This document shows positions 1 to 7,046 of a stretch of 10,165 nt of DNA, piece by piece. The translations under genes were made by a program, and so were the position numbers. The DNA comes from an uncultured Flammeovirgaceae bacterium (lineage in GTDB: Bacteria; Bacteroidota; Bacteroidia; Cytophagales; Cyclobacteriaceae): positions 1 through 10,165 of the forward strand of contig CAMPJM010000110.1 in assembly GCA_946886805.1 (NCBI GenBank), given 5' to 3'. The notes below the pieces were generated by a model, which saw only the letters and a program-made list of their open reading frames with translations, was not told where the DNA came from and searched no databases. How positions within the stretch are numbered: position 1 is the stretch's first letter; every line of letters begins with the position of its first letter.

Positions 1-317
1 ATAAATAGATAAGCATTTGGAGGTGAGAAGAAATATTTAAAAATGTACCTTTGAAATCATAATTTCAGAATACAAATGTAAATTTAATTTTCCTTATGCA
101 GGCACTACTATAACATTCCGATTTAAAACATTTTTTGTCCATTTAGTTTAAAACTAAGGTGTTGCATTTTCGGAAAAATATAGGACTGTTTTTTGAAGAA
201 CCATTAGATTTATGAATAAAAATATAATCCGTTGCGTGTATTAAAGAACAATGATTTTTGATTGTTAAATTTGACTTCACAACGGGCTTGGTATAGCTAA
301 ATATAAAATCCATAACC
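1..317. other. AT-rich region without a recognisable gene
   Basis: No coding frame on either strand here resembles a known protein. A 66-codon frame on the minus strand (143-343) is lysine-, isoleucine- and phenylalanine-rich as expected of AT-rich noncoding DNA, and it runs into the antisense of the lipoprotein gene at 318, so it is not called. The stretch contains a near-perfect palindrome at 143-157 (two 7-base arms, TTAGTTT and AAACTAA, around one base) and a short hairpin at 52-67. It may hold the promoter of the lipoprotein gene. Confidence 0.6.
266..273 (+). promoter_or_regulatory. possible -7 element before the small lipoprotein gene
   Basis: TAAATTTG matches the Bacteroidota -7 consensus TAnnTTTG exactly and lies 44 bases before the TTG start at 318. 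No TTG-type -33 element sits at the usual distance upstream, and such 8-mers are common in AT-rich DNA, so this is weak. Confidence 0.22.
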
Positions 318-455
318 TTGAAAAAGTATTTTAGAATTTTCATTTTAATCCTGATTGCATTGAGTATAAACTTAAGTGCTTGTAAAACGAGTCAAAAGCG
401 TCCAGGAAAAATTCCTAAGAATGGCTCGATTCCTTGCCCAACCAGAGACTGTTAG
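318..455 (+). CDS. small lipoprotein, 45 aa, TTG start
   Basis: This reads as a very small outer-envelope lipoprotein. The frame gives Met-Lys-Lys-Tyr-Phe-Arg, then a hydrophobic stretch (residues 7-17), then the lipobox L-S-A-C with the lipidated cysteine at residue 22. The mature peptide would be only 24 residues, basic and proline-rich, and ends IPCPTRDC, giving two more cysteines (40 and 45). The first usable start after the in-frame TAG upstream is TTG at 318; there is no in-frame ATG before the signal peptide, and a TTG start there gives a textbook MKK n-region. Tiny lipoproteins with a C-terminal Cys-Pro...Cys tail are, to my knowledge, common and uncharacterised in Bacteroidota, but I cannot name a family. 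It lies 74 bases before cmk. What is seen is the signal peptide and lipobox; expression and function are unknown. Alternatively it is a chance frame, but the ordered n-region, h-region and lipobox make that less likely. Confidence 0.6.
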   Translation: MKKYFRIFILILIALSINLSACKTSQKRPGKIPKNGSIPCPTRDC

Positions 456-492
456 ATTGACAAAAATCACAACGATATAGAATTCTTGTTAC

Positions 493-500
493 TATATTTG
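493..500 (+). promoter_or_regulatory. probable -7 element of the cmk-ispH promoter
   Basis: TATATTTG fits the Bacteroidota -7 consensus TAnnTTTG exactly and lies 29 bases before the cmk ATG, which would give a leader of about 20-25 bases. The nearest good TTG upstream (457-459) is 33 bases away, further than usual, so the -33 element is poor. The placement between the lipoprotein stop and cmk supports it. Confidence 0.45.
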
Positions 501-529
501 CAAAGATTTGAAGTTTCAATACTGAATAA

Positions 530-1246
530 ATGAAAAATATTGTTATTGCTATAGACGGGTATTCAGCTTGTGGCAAAAGCTCAACAGCGAAGGTAGTGGC
601 CCGTATTTTAAATTATAATTATATAGATACAGGAGCCATGTATCGGGCGATAACATATTATTTTATCGAGCATTATATAAACCTTTCGAATCCTAAACAG
701 GTACAAAAAGCACTCGAACAAATACATATAGATTTTGTGTTCAACCCAAAAGTTGGCGCTAGTGAAACTTATTTAAATGGCCTTAATGTTGAAAAGGAGA
801 TTAGAAGCATGGAAGTTTCTAATTTGGTGAGTGAGGTAAGTGCTATAGCCGATGTGAGAAATGCCATGGTGCCCCAACAACGAAAAATGGGTAAAAAGAA
901 AGGCATTGTGATGGATGGGAGGGATATTGGCACAACTGTATTTCCCGATGCTGAACTTAAAATCTTTATGAAGGCAGATTTTCAAACCAGAGCAGAAAGA
1001 AGGCAAAAAGAACTTTTGGAAGCTAATCAACTAGTAGATTTGTCGGACATCATGGAGAATCTCAAAAAAAGAGATGAAATAGATACAACCCGCAAGGAAA
1101 GCCCCTTAAAAAAAGCGGAAGATGCGCTGGAAATTGACACCACCCATTTAACCTTTGAAGAGCAGGTGGAAGAGATTTTATATGAAGCAGCAGGTAAAAT
1201 GATTGACGAACAAAAATTTGGGGAACAAAAAGCAACCATCCAATGA
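530..1246 (+). CDS. cmk: cytidylate kinase
   Basis: Cytoplasmic (d)CMP kinase: it transfers phosphate from ATP to CMP or dCMP, giving CDP/dCDP for RNA, DNA and phospholipid precursors. The 238-residue product is close to the usual bacterial length (about 220-230), with a slightly long C-terminus. Visible motifs are the P-loop GYSACGKSS (10-18), the substrate-binding DTGAMYRA (33-40), DGRDIGTTVFPDA (129-141), the arginine-rich RAERRQKE (154-161) of the lid region, and RDEIDTTRKESPL (181-193), all typical of Cmk. The ATG start puts the P-loop at the usual distance from the N-terminus. The last four bases, ATGA, are shared with the start of ispH, so the two are translationally coupled. The same neighbours are known as fused Cmk/IspH proteins in some Clostridia, which agrees with a conserved pairing. 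No defect is seen. Confidence 0.97.
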   Translation: MKNIVIAIDGYSACGKSSTAKVVARILNYNYIDTGAMYRAITYYFIEHYINLSNPKQVQKALEQIHIDFVFNPKVGASETYLNGLNVEKEIRSMEVSNLVSEVSAIADVRNAMVPQQRKMGKKKGIVMDGRDIGTTVFPDAELKIFMKADFQTRAERRQKELLEANQLVDLSDIMENLKKRDEIDTTRKESPLKKAEDALEIDTTHLTFEEQVEEILYEAAGKMIDEQKFGEQKATIQ

Positions 1247-2139
1247 TTAAAGTTTCTATAGATCAAAATTCAGGATATTGTTTCGGAGTAGAGTTTGCGA
1301 TACAAATGGCTGAGGATGAGATGGAAAATGAAAACATCTTATACTGCCTGGGCGATATTGTGCACAACGATATGGAAGTGCAGCGGCTTTACAATAAGGG
1401 CTTGAGAATTGTCACAAGAGAGGACCTTCTGAAGCTAAAAGATTGCAAAGTGCTTATAAGAGCGCATGGAGAGCCACCTGAAACATATGAGGTGGCATTG
1501 AAAAACAATATTGAACTTATTGATGCTTCTTGCCCAGTTGTATTAAAGCTTCAAAACAGGATTAAGCATTCTTACGACAAAATGAACAGCGCAAATGGTC
1601 AGGTTGTAATTTATGGGCAAAAAGGCCATGCCGAGGTTATAGGCCTGGCTGGCCAAACCCGTGAAGAAGCCATTATTGTAACTACAGAAGAAGATTTAAT
1701 TCAAATAGATTTTTCCAGACCTATTACGCTTTATAGCCAGACAACAAAAAGCACCAAAGGCTTCTATAAAATAAAAGAGATCATTGAAAATAGGATGAAG
1801 GATGCCAATGGATTAAATGTGGTCGAGTTTACCGCCAATGATAGTATTTGTAGGCAGGTTTCAAACAGAGAACCTCATTTGACCAAGTTTGCCAATCTTC
1901 ATGACGTGATAGTATTTGTGAGCGGCAAAAAAAGCTCCAATGGTAAAGCGTTATACAGTGTCTGTAAATCGGAAAATGAAAGAAGTTATTTTATTGAAAA
2001 TGAATCCGAAATTGATAGCTCCTGGTTTGGTCAAGATGATTCGGTAGGAATATGCGGTGCCACATCTACGCCTATGTGGCTAATGCAAAATGTCGCAAAA
2101 CATATAGAAAAACTTAATGAGGAAGCTGAAATAGCCTGA
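1243..2139 (+). CDS. ispH: 4-hydroxy-3-methylbut-2-enyl diphosphate reductase (LytB)
   Basis: Last enzyme of the MEP (non-mevalonate) isoprenoid pathway: a cytoplasmic [4Fe-4S] enzyme that reduces HMBPP to IPP and DMAPP, needed for undecaprenyl phosphate, menaquinone and carotenoids. The 298-residue product has the expected length. The three cluster cysteines are present: C13 (SGYCFGV), C97 (DASCPVV) and C203 (SICRQVSNR). The active-site residues known from the E. coli enzyme also line up: H41 in GDIVHN, H75 in RAHGEPP, H129 and catalytic E131 in KGHAEVIG, T167/T168 in SQTTKS, the S231-S232-N233 triad in GKKSSNGK, and S275 in GATSTPMW. The start ATG overlaps the cmk stop (ATGA). No terminator-like hairpin is obvious in the 147-base AT-rich gap after it. 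Its presence implies the MEP rather than the mevalonate route in this organism. Confidence 0.97.
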   Translation: MIKVSIDQNSGYCFGVEFAIQMAEDEMENENILYCLGDIVHNDMEVQRLYNKGLRIVTREDLLKLKDCKVLIRAHGEPPETYEVALKNNIELIDASCPVVLKLQNRIKHSYDKMNSANGQVVIYGQKGHAEVIGLAGQTREEAIIVTTEEDLIQIDFSRPITLYSQTTKSTKGFYKIKEIIENRMKDANGLNVVEFTANDSICRQVSNREPHLTKFANLHDVIVFVSGKKSSNGKALYSVCKSENERSYFIENESEIDSSWFGQDDSVGICGATSTPMWLMQNVAKHIEKLNEEAEIA

Positions 2140-2237
2140 ACTGTGGTTTTTGAATAAAATTGTTACATCAAAAAATAAATAATTAGCACAAAGAATTATT
2201 ATTAATAAATCATAACATTTATTAACTAAAAAATTGT

Positions 2238-2245
2238 TATTTTTG
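2238..2245 (+). promoter_or_regulatory. probable -7 element of the nqr operon promoter
   Basis: TATTTTTG matches TAnnTTTG exactly and lies 41 bases before the nqrA ATG, predicting a leader of about 35 bases. The intergenic region of 147 bases between ispH and nqrA is very AT-rich. The upstream element is weak: only a TTTA at 2218-2221, 16 bases upstream, instead of TTTG. Confidence 0.5.
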
Positions 2246-2286
2246 CCACGTTTTTGAACAATAGATTCATTTGCTAAAATATAAAC

Positions 2287-3651
2287 ATGTCAAAATTTAT
2301 AAAGCTTAAAAAGGGGTTTGATATCAGACTGGCGGGCAAGGCAGAAAAGAAAATCGCTGATGTAGCTCCGGCTGAAACCTTTGCATTGAAACCTTCTGAT
2401 TTTGTTGGATTAAAGAGACCGAAAATGGTTGTGAATGAAGGGGATAAAGTAAAAGCTGGTACCCCTTTATTTTTTGATAGGCAAGAAGAAAGGGTGTTAT
2501 ATACTGCTCCTGTTAGTGGAGAGATAATAGAAATTAAGCGAGGTGATAAAAGAAAGTTGCTTGAGGTTAAAATTTTGGCTGACAAAACGGTTGAATATGA
2601 AGCTTTCCCAAAGCTTTCGGCCTCAGAAATATCGGCGCTCCCCAAAGAGTCAGTAATCGACACTTTATTAAAGAGTGGCGTTTGGCCAAACATTATCCAA
2701 AGACCTTATGGTATAGTTGCAGATCCTGATGATTCGCCTAAGGCAATATTTATCTCCTCTTTTGACACAAGTCCCCTCGCTCCCGATTACGAATTTCTTT
2801 ACAAGGGACAAGAGCAATACCTACAAGCTGGTATTGATGTGTTAAAAAAATTGACTACAGGTACCATTCACATGGGAGTAAATGGCCAATCTGAAGTTTC
2901 TTCCCTTTTCGCAAATGTTAAAGGAGCACAGGTGAACAAATTTTCCGGCCCTCATCCTGCCGGAAATGTTGGTGTTCAAATACATCATATTGATCCCATT
3001 GGAAAGGGAGACATTGTTTGGACATTAAAACCGTTTGGCCTTATCCAAATTGGAAAATTATTCCTAGAAGGTCGGTATGATACCTCCCGAACAATAGCCG
3101 TGGCTGGTTCGGAGGTAACGAATCCGCAATATTATAAGACTCACGTAGGTGCCAGCATCAAAAAACTGGTAGAAAATAATATTAAAAGTGAAAATGTAAG
3201 GTACATTTCGGGAAATGTTCTTACAGGTGAAAGAATCGACAAAGATGGTTACCTTGGATTTTATGATAACCTTGTAACTGTTATTCCGGAAGGCGACTAT
3301 TACGAAATGCTTGGCTGGTTGAAACCTACCGCCGATAAACTGAGCTTTCACCGTGCTTTTGGTTTATTTTCTTTCTTATCTCCGAAGAAGGAGTATGTTT
3401 TGGATACCAATACAAGGGGTGAAGAAAGAGCTTTTGTAATGACCGGTGCATTTGAAAAGGTACTTCCAATGGACATTTATCCCACTCATTTATTAAAGGC
3501 GATTTTGGCTGAGGATTATGATAATATGGAGGCTTTGGGGATTTATGAAGTAATAGAAGAGGATCTTGCGCTTTGCGAATTTATAGATGTTTCAAAGCAT
3601 GACATCCAGGCTATGCTAAGAGAAGGGCTTATGTTAATAAAAGAAGGGTAA
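2287..3651 (+). CDS. nqrA: Na+-translocating NADH:quinone reductase subunit A
   Basis: Peripheral cytoplasmic subunit of Na+-NQR, involved in binding the quinone, which in Bacteroidota is menaquinone. The 454-residue product is close to the family length (about 446-450). Family blocks are in order: FDIRLAG (11-17) and APVSGEIIEIKRGDKRKLLEV (74-94), which belong to the N-terminal lipoyl-like NqrA/RnfC fold; a middle block in which RPYG is followed by SSFDTSPLAPDY, close to the conserved RPF...DTxPL region; FSGPHPAGNVG, one of the most conserved NqrA stretches; and the C-terminal EVIEEDLALCEF, followed by a closing KEG. NqrA has no membrane helix, and none is visible. It is the first gene of the operon, and nqrB starts 51 bases later. 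The start is the only reasonable ATG and is preceded by an A-rich leader without a Shine-Dalgarno site. Confidence 0.97.
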   Translation: MSKFIKLKKGFDIRLAGKAEKKIADVAPAETFALKPSDFVGLKRPKMVVNEGDKVKAGTPLFFDRQEERVLYTAPVSGEIIEIKRGDKRKLLEVKILADKTVEYEAFPKLSASEISALPKESVIDTLLKSGVWPNIIQRPYGIVADPDDSPKAIFISSFDTSPLAPDYEFLYKGQEQYLQAGIDVLKKLTTGTIHMGVNGQSEVSSLFANVKGAQVNKFSGPHPAGNVGVQIHHIDPIGKGDIVWTLKPFGLIQIGKLFLEGRYDTSRTIAVAGSEVTNPQYYKTHVGASIKKLVENNIKSENVRYISGNVLTGERIDKDGYLGFYDNLVTVIPEGDYYEMLGWLKPTADKLSFHRAFGLFSFLSPKKEYVLDTNTRGEERAFVMTGAFEKVLPMDIYPTHLLKAILAEDYDNMEALGIYEVIEEDLALCEFIDVSKHDIQAMLREGLMLIKEG

Positions 3652-3702
3652 TAAAAGGGAATAATTCCAAAAAAAGGATAAAACTTAAATTAATAACTAT
3701 AG

Positions 3703-4899
3703 ATGAAAGCTTTAAGGAATTTGTTTGAAAAACAAAAACCGATGTTTGAGAAGGGGGGGAAGTTGGAGAAGTTCTATTACTTGTTCGAGGCCGGCGAAAC
3801 TTTTCTCTTTACACCGAATCATACTACGCACGCAAAGGGAGTACAGGTAAGAGATGCGATAGATTTGAAGAGAATGATGATGACTGTTGTAATTGCCATG
3901 CTTCCGCCTTTGTTGTTCGGGATGTGGAACGTAGGACATCAGCATTTTCTTGCTGTTGGTGAGGTTGCAACTTTTATGGATAAATTTCTTTTGGGTGCAG
4001 GCCTTGTTCTACCAATTGTACTTGTTTCTTATGCAGCAGGAGGTATAGCTGAGGCAGTTTTTGCAGTAATAAGGAAGCACCCGATTAACGAAGGCTTTTT
4101 GGTGACGGGGATGCTTATTCCCTTAATTTTACCGGTAACTATACCATTATGGCAGGTTGCTATGGCAACAATTTTTGCAGTGGTCATTGCCAAAGAGGTA
4201 TTTGGTGGTACGGGTATGAACGTTCTGAACGTGGCCATGACCGCCAGAGCATTTTTGTATTTTGCCTACCCTTCTGATATGGCAGGTTCTATATGGACTT
4301 ATCTCGGAGATAAGCAACCAGTGGAAGGCTATTCCGGAGCGACTGCTCTGGCTGTAGCTTACGAAGCAACAGTAGAGGAAACAGGTACTTCTGTAGTCGC
4401 CGCACTCAATAATTCATGGGCACCCGGATTATATGATACATGGAATATGTTCTGGGGTGCTATTCCTGGGTCAATAGGAGAGACATCTACTTTGATGTGT
4501 TTAATAGGAGCTGCTATATTGATCTTGACAGGCGTAGGAAGCTGGAAGATTATAGTAAGCGTTTTTGCTGGTGCGTATGCTACGGGACTGTTATTTAATT
4601 TGATTGGCGCAAACGAATTTATGCTGATGCCCGCTTACTACCACTTAATAATTGGAGGTTTGGCGCTTGGGGCAGTTTATATGGCTACTGATCCTGTTAC
4701 CGCTACCCATACTGATGCAGGAAAATGGATTTATGGTTTTTTGATAGGATTATTTACCGTATTGATCAGAGTATTTAATCCTGCTTATCCGGAAGGAATA
4801 ATGCTGGCGGTGCTATTAATGAACGTTTTTGCGCCACTTATTGATTATTATATAGTAGAAGCTAACAAAAAAAGGAGATTAAAACGTGCGACAGTCTAA
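3703..4899 (+). CDS. nqrB: Na+-translocating NADH:quinone reductase subunit B
   Basis: Integral membrane subunit that carries a covalently bound FMN and riboflavin and forms much of the sodium path. The 398-residue product (family about 400-415) has a soluble N-terminal part (1-55) with the typical KGGKLEKFYYLFEAGETF block, then about nine or ten hydrophobic segments (near 58-75, 95-115, 133-150, 152-168, 260-279, 283-300, 310-329, 341-359 and 365-384). The flavinylation site is SGATALA, with T214 as the threonine to which ApbE attaches FMN through phosphate. Other family blocks are GTGMNVLNVAMTARAFLYFAYP (169-190) and YMATDPVTATHTDAGKW (326-342). The residue six before T214 is Glu (EGYSGAT) where the usual motif has Asp. 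The last 14 bases overlap nqrC, and the 3' end encodes a Lys/Arg tail whose codons form the nqrC ribosome-binding site. Confidence 0.97.
   Translation: MKALRNLFEKQKPMFEKGGKLEKFYYLFEAGETFLFTPNHTTHAKGVQVRDAIDLKRMMMTVVIAMLPPLLFGMWNVGHQHFLAVGEVATFMDKFLLGAGLVLPIVLVSYAAGGIAEAVFAVIRKHPINEGFLVTGMLIPLILPVTIPLWQVAMATIFAVVIAKEVFGGTGMNVLNVAMTARAFLYFAYPSDMAGSIWTYLGDKQPVEGYSGATALAVAYEATVEETGTSVVAALNNSWAPGLYDTWNMFWGAIPGSIGETSTLMCLIGAAILILTGVGSWKIIVSVFAGAYATGLLFNLIGANEFMLMPAYYHLIIGGLALGAVYMATDPVTATHTDAGKWIYGFLIGLFTVLIRVFNPAYPEGIMLAVLLMNVFAPLIDYYIVEANKKRRLKRATV
4871..4877 (+). promoter_or_regulatory. Shine-Dalgarno site of nqrC inside nqrB
   Basis: AAAGGAG, followed by AT, lies 8 bases before the GTG at 4886 and within the Lys-Arg-Arg codons at the end of nqrB. 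It supports GTG 4886 as the nqrC start. Such a clear anti-SD match is unusual here, because most genes of the window show only A-rich leaders. Confidence 0.65.
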
Positions 4900-5656
4900 T
4901 ACATACATATTAATGTTTTCAGCCATTCTCACGGTAGTTTTGGGTGGCTTATTAGCACTTGCTGCTGTAGGGCTTGGTCCTATTCAGGCAGAGCAAGTGG
5001 CTATCGATACAAGAAAGAAAATTCTTAGTGCTGTGATGGATATCAGTGAAATACCTGCACCGGAAATCCCAACATTATATGATACGAGAATTGAATCCCT
5101 GGTAGTAAACCGTGCTGGCGAAATTGTCGAAAAAGATGATGAAGGAAACGAATTGATCGCAGAAAATATAGAAATAGCCGACGAGTTCAAAAAAGATCCT
5201 GATAATAGGTTATATCCTGTCTTTAAGTTTGTGAGCAAGGAGAATCTTGGAGAAGTAGATGCCTATATTATCCCAATATATGGAAATGGTCTTTGGGATA
5301 ATATTTGGGGATATGTTGCTTTGGAAAAGGATTTAGTTACTATTAGAGGGGTGGTTTTTGATCATGCTGGTGAAACACCAGGCTTAGGAGCAAGAATAAC
5401 ATCAGTTGATGTTCAGGCAAGATTTGAAGGTAAGAAAATATACAATGAAGTAGGGGAATTAGTTGCGGTTGAAATGATGAAGGGCGAAACAGGGGATCCA
5501 AGTATATATGATGCTAATCAGGTTGACGGTCTTTCAGGAGCTACTATAACGGCAAAAGGCGTGAACAATATGTTGAGAAATTACTTGACATATTATCAGG
5601 AATATTTTGATAAGGTAACTTCAGGTGATGATATGGCGAAAGCTGTAAAAATGTAA
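4886..5656 (+). CDS. nqrC: Na+-translocating NADH:quinone reductase subunit C
   Basis: Membrane-anchored subunit with a periplasmic FMN domain that relays electrons within Na+-NQR. The 256-residue product matches the family length (about 257). It has one N-terminal membrane helix (about 7-29) and then a soluble domain. The flavinylation motif DGLSGAT (214-220) fits the Dgx(s/t)GAT consensus, with T220 as the FMN-bearing residue. The block HAGETPGLGARI (160-171) is the conserved ETPGLG region shared with RnfG. The GTG start is chosen because it keeps the membrane helix whole and has AAAGGAG 8 bases upstream; the next in-frame ATG (Met10) would cut into the helix. It overlaps nqrB by 14 bases in another frame, suggesting coupled translation. 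ApbE, which attaches the flavin, is not in this window. Confidence 0.97.
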   Translation: MRQSNTYILMFSAILTVVLGGLLALAAVGLGPIQAEQVAIDTRKKILSAVMDISEIPAPEIPTLYDTRIESLVVNRAGEIVEKDDEGNELIAENIEIADEFKKDPDNRLYPVFKFVSKENLGEVDAYIIPIYGNGLWDNIWGYVALEKDLVTIRGVVFDHAGETPGLGARITSVDVQARFEGKKIYNEVGELVAVEMMKGETGDPSIYDANQVDGLSGATITAKGVNNMLRNYLTYYQEYFDKVTSGDDMAKAVKM

Positions 5657-5690
5657 TCTGAAAAAATTAAAGTATTAAAAAATTATTAAT

Positions 5691-6356
5691 ATGAGTACAG
5701 AAACTATTGAAGCACCAAAGGTTAAAAAATCCGAGGGGCTTTTCTCGAAAAGAAGGAAAAAGTTTGTTACTGATCCATTAAATGACGATAATCCGGTTAC
5801 TGTTCAGGTTTTAGGGATATGTTCTGCATTAGCAGTTACTGCGCAATTGAAACCTACTTTGGTAATGGCAGTAGCAGTAGTAGTTGTAATCACTTTTTCA
5901 AACCTGATTATATCCAGTATGAGAAATCTTATTCCTAACCGGATAAGAATCATTGTAATGCTTGCGGTAGTCTCCGCATTAGTAATATTAGTAGACCAGG
6001 TGTTGAAGGCTTACATGTATGATGTGTCAAAGGTTGTTGGTGTTTATGTCGGTTTGATCATAACAAACTGTATAGTAATGGGTCGTTTGGAGGCCTTTGC
6101 TATGGGCAATAAACCTTACGACTCTGCTTTAGACGGGCTTGGAAGTGGATTTGGTTATGCTTGGATAATTTTGGCGGTTGCTTTCTTTAGAGAACTGTTC
6201 GGCTCAGGAGCATTATTCGGGTATAAAGTATTTGAGATCATGGGCATAGAAAACTTTCCAAACAACGGACTTATGGTTACGCCTGTAGGAGCGTTTATTG
6301 TGTTGGCTATGATCATTTGGGTGCAACGATCAAAAACAGGTTATATAGAACACTAG
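5691..6356 (+). CDS. nqrD: Na+-translocating NADH:quinone reductase subunit D
   Basis: Integral membrane subunit that pairs with NqrE. The two share pseudo-symmetric inverted topology and hold an intramembrane iron-sulfur centre built from two cysteines of each subunit. Both NqrD cysteines are here: C44 (LGICSALAVT) and C127 (TNCIVMGRLEAFA). The product has about six hydrophobic segments (near 38-53, 55-75, 85-102, 114-132, 154-168 and 195-210). At 221 residues it is about ten longer than common NqrD; the extra length is a charged, lysine/arginine-rich N-terminal leader (residues 1-28) on the cytoplasmic side. The start ATG lies 34 bases after the nqrC stop. Its last codons sit in an 8-base tandem duplication (GAACACTA twice, 6348-6363) that contains the TAG stop. 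Confidence 0.96.
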   Translation: MSTETIEAPKVKKSEGLFSKRRKKFVTDPLNDDNPVTVQVLGICSALAVTAQLKPTLVMAVAVVVVITFSNLIISSMRNLIPNRIRIIVMLAVVSALVILVDQVLKAYMYDVSKVVGVYVGLIITNCIVMGRLEAFAMGNKPYDSALDGLGSGFGYAWIILAVAFFRELFGSGALFGYKVFEIMGIENFPNNGLMVTPVGAFIVLAMIIWVQRSKTGYIEH

Positions 6357-6376
6357 AACACTAAAATATTAAGATT

Positions 6377-6988
6377 ATGGAATTAGTAAGTTTGGGAATA
6401 AAATCAATTTTTATTGAGAATATGATTTTTGCCTACTTTTTAGGAATGTGTTCTTTTTTGGCCGTTTCTAAAAAAGTATCCACTGCAATGGGATTAGGAT
6501 TAGCCGTTATCTTCGTATTGGGAATAACTGTTCCCGCGAACTGGCTTTTACAAGAATATGTATTGAAGGAAGGTGCTTTAAGTTGGTTAGGAGCAAACTT
6601 TGCCGAAATGGACCTAAGTTTTCTTCAGTTTATAATGTTCATTGCTATTATTGCTGCCCTGGTGCAATTGGTAGAAATGGTTATCGAAAAAGTGTCTCCG
6701 GCGTTATATGGTTCTTTGGGAATATTTTTGCCCCTGATTGCCGTAAACTGCGCAATACTTGGCGGATCCTTGTTTATGGTTCAAAGAGATTATTTGTTTT
6801 CTGAGGCCGTAGTGTATGGATTTGGATCGGGAATTGGTTGGCTTTTGGCAATTGTAGCTTTGGCTGCTATTAGAGAGAGATTGAAATATTCAAATGTTCC
6901 CGATGGTTTAAAAGGCCTTGGCATTACTATGTTAATTACCGGTTTGATGGGTATAGCATTCATGTCTTTTATGGGAATATCTATATAA
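6377..6988 (+). CDS. nqrE: Na+-translocating NADH:quinone reductase subunit E
   Basis: Integral membrane partner of NqrD in Na+-NQR. The 203-residue product has the usual length (about 198-202) and six hydrophobic segments (near 12-31, 36-56, 82-104, 113-135, 145-165 and 181-200). The two cysteines of the shared iron-sulfur centre are C25 ([13 protein letters not shown]) and C125 ([12 protein letters not shown]). Other family marks are [14 protein letters not shown] (107-120) and the loop after the fifth helix, [19 protein letters not shown] (164-182). The start lies 20 bases after the nqrD stop. nqrF normally follows, but here a terminator hairpin begins 21 bases after the stop, so the operon ends at nqrE. 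Confidence 0.97.
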   Translation: MELVSLGIKSIFIENMIFAYFLGMCSFLAVSKKVSTAMGLGLAVIFVLGITVPANWLLQEYVLKEGALSWLGANFAEMDLSFLQFIMFIAIIAALVQLVEMVIEKVSPALYGSLGIFLPLIAVNCAILGGSLFMVQRDYLFSEAVVYGFGSGIGWLLAIVALAAIRERLKYSNVPDGLKGLGITMLITGLMGIAFMSFMGISI

Positions 6989-7009
6989 AGAAAGTAAACT
7001 TGTTTTTTG

Positions 7010-7045
7010 AAAAAATAGCCTTGCAGAAATGTAGGGCTATTTTTT
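7010..7045 (+). terminator. intrinsic terminator of the nqr operon
   Basis: AAAAAATAGCC at 7010-7020 pairs perfectly with GGCTATTTTTT at 7035-7045. The stem extends inward by four more pairs (TTGC with GTAG, including two wobbles) around a 6-base loop. The T-run continues to 7046 and is followed by GATTTTTTT. Because the arms are A-run and T-run, the hairpin could also work on the opposite strand, although no minus-strand gene is near. Confidence 0.85.
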
Positions 7046-7046
7046 T

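Noticed and set aside
143..343. 66-codon minus-strand frame
   Set aside because: Composition is that of random AT-rich DNA, there is no motif, and it overlaps the better-supported lipoprotein gene antisense.
2274..2693. 139-codon minus-strand frame opposite nqrA
   Set aside because: It is antisense to the clear nqrA N-terminal domain, serine/leucine-rich as such shadows are, with no family features.
6583..6804. 73-codon + strand frame inside nqrE
   Set aside because: It is a shifted-frame shadow of nqrE, whose own frame carries both conserved cysteines and all helices.
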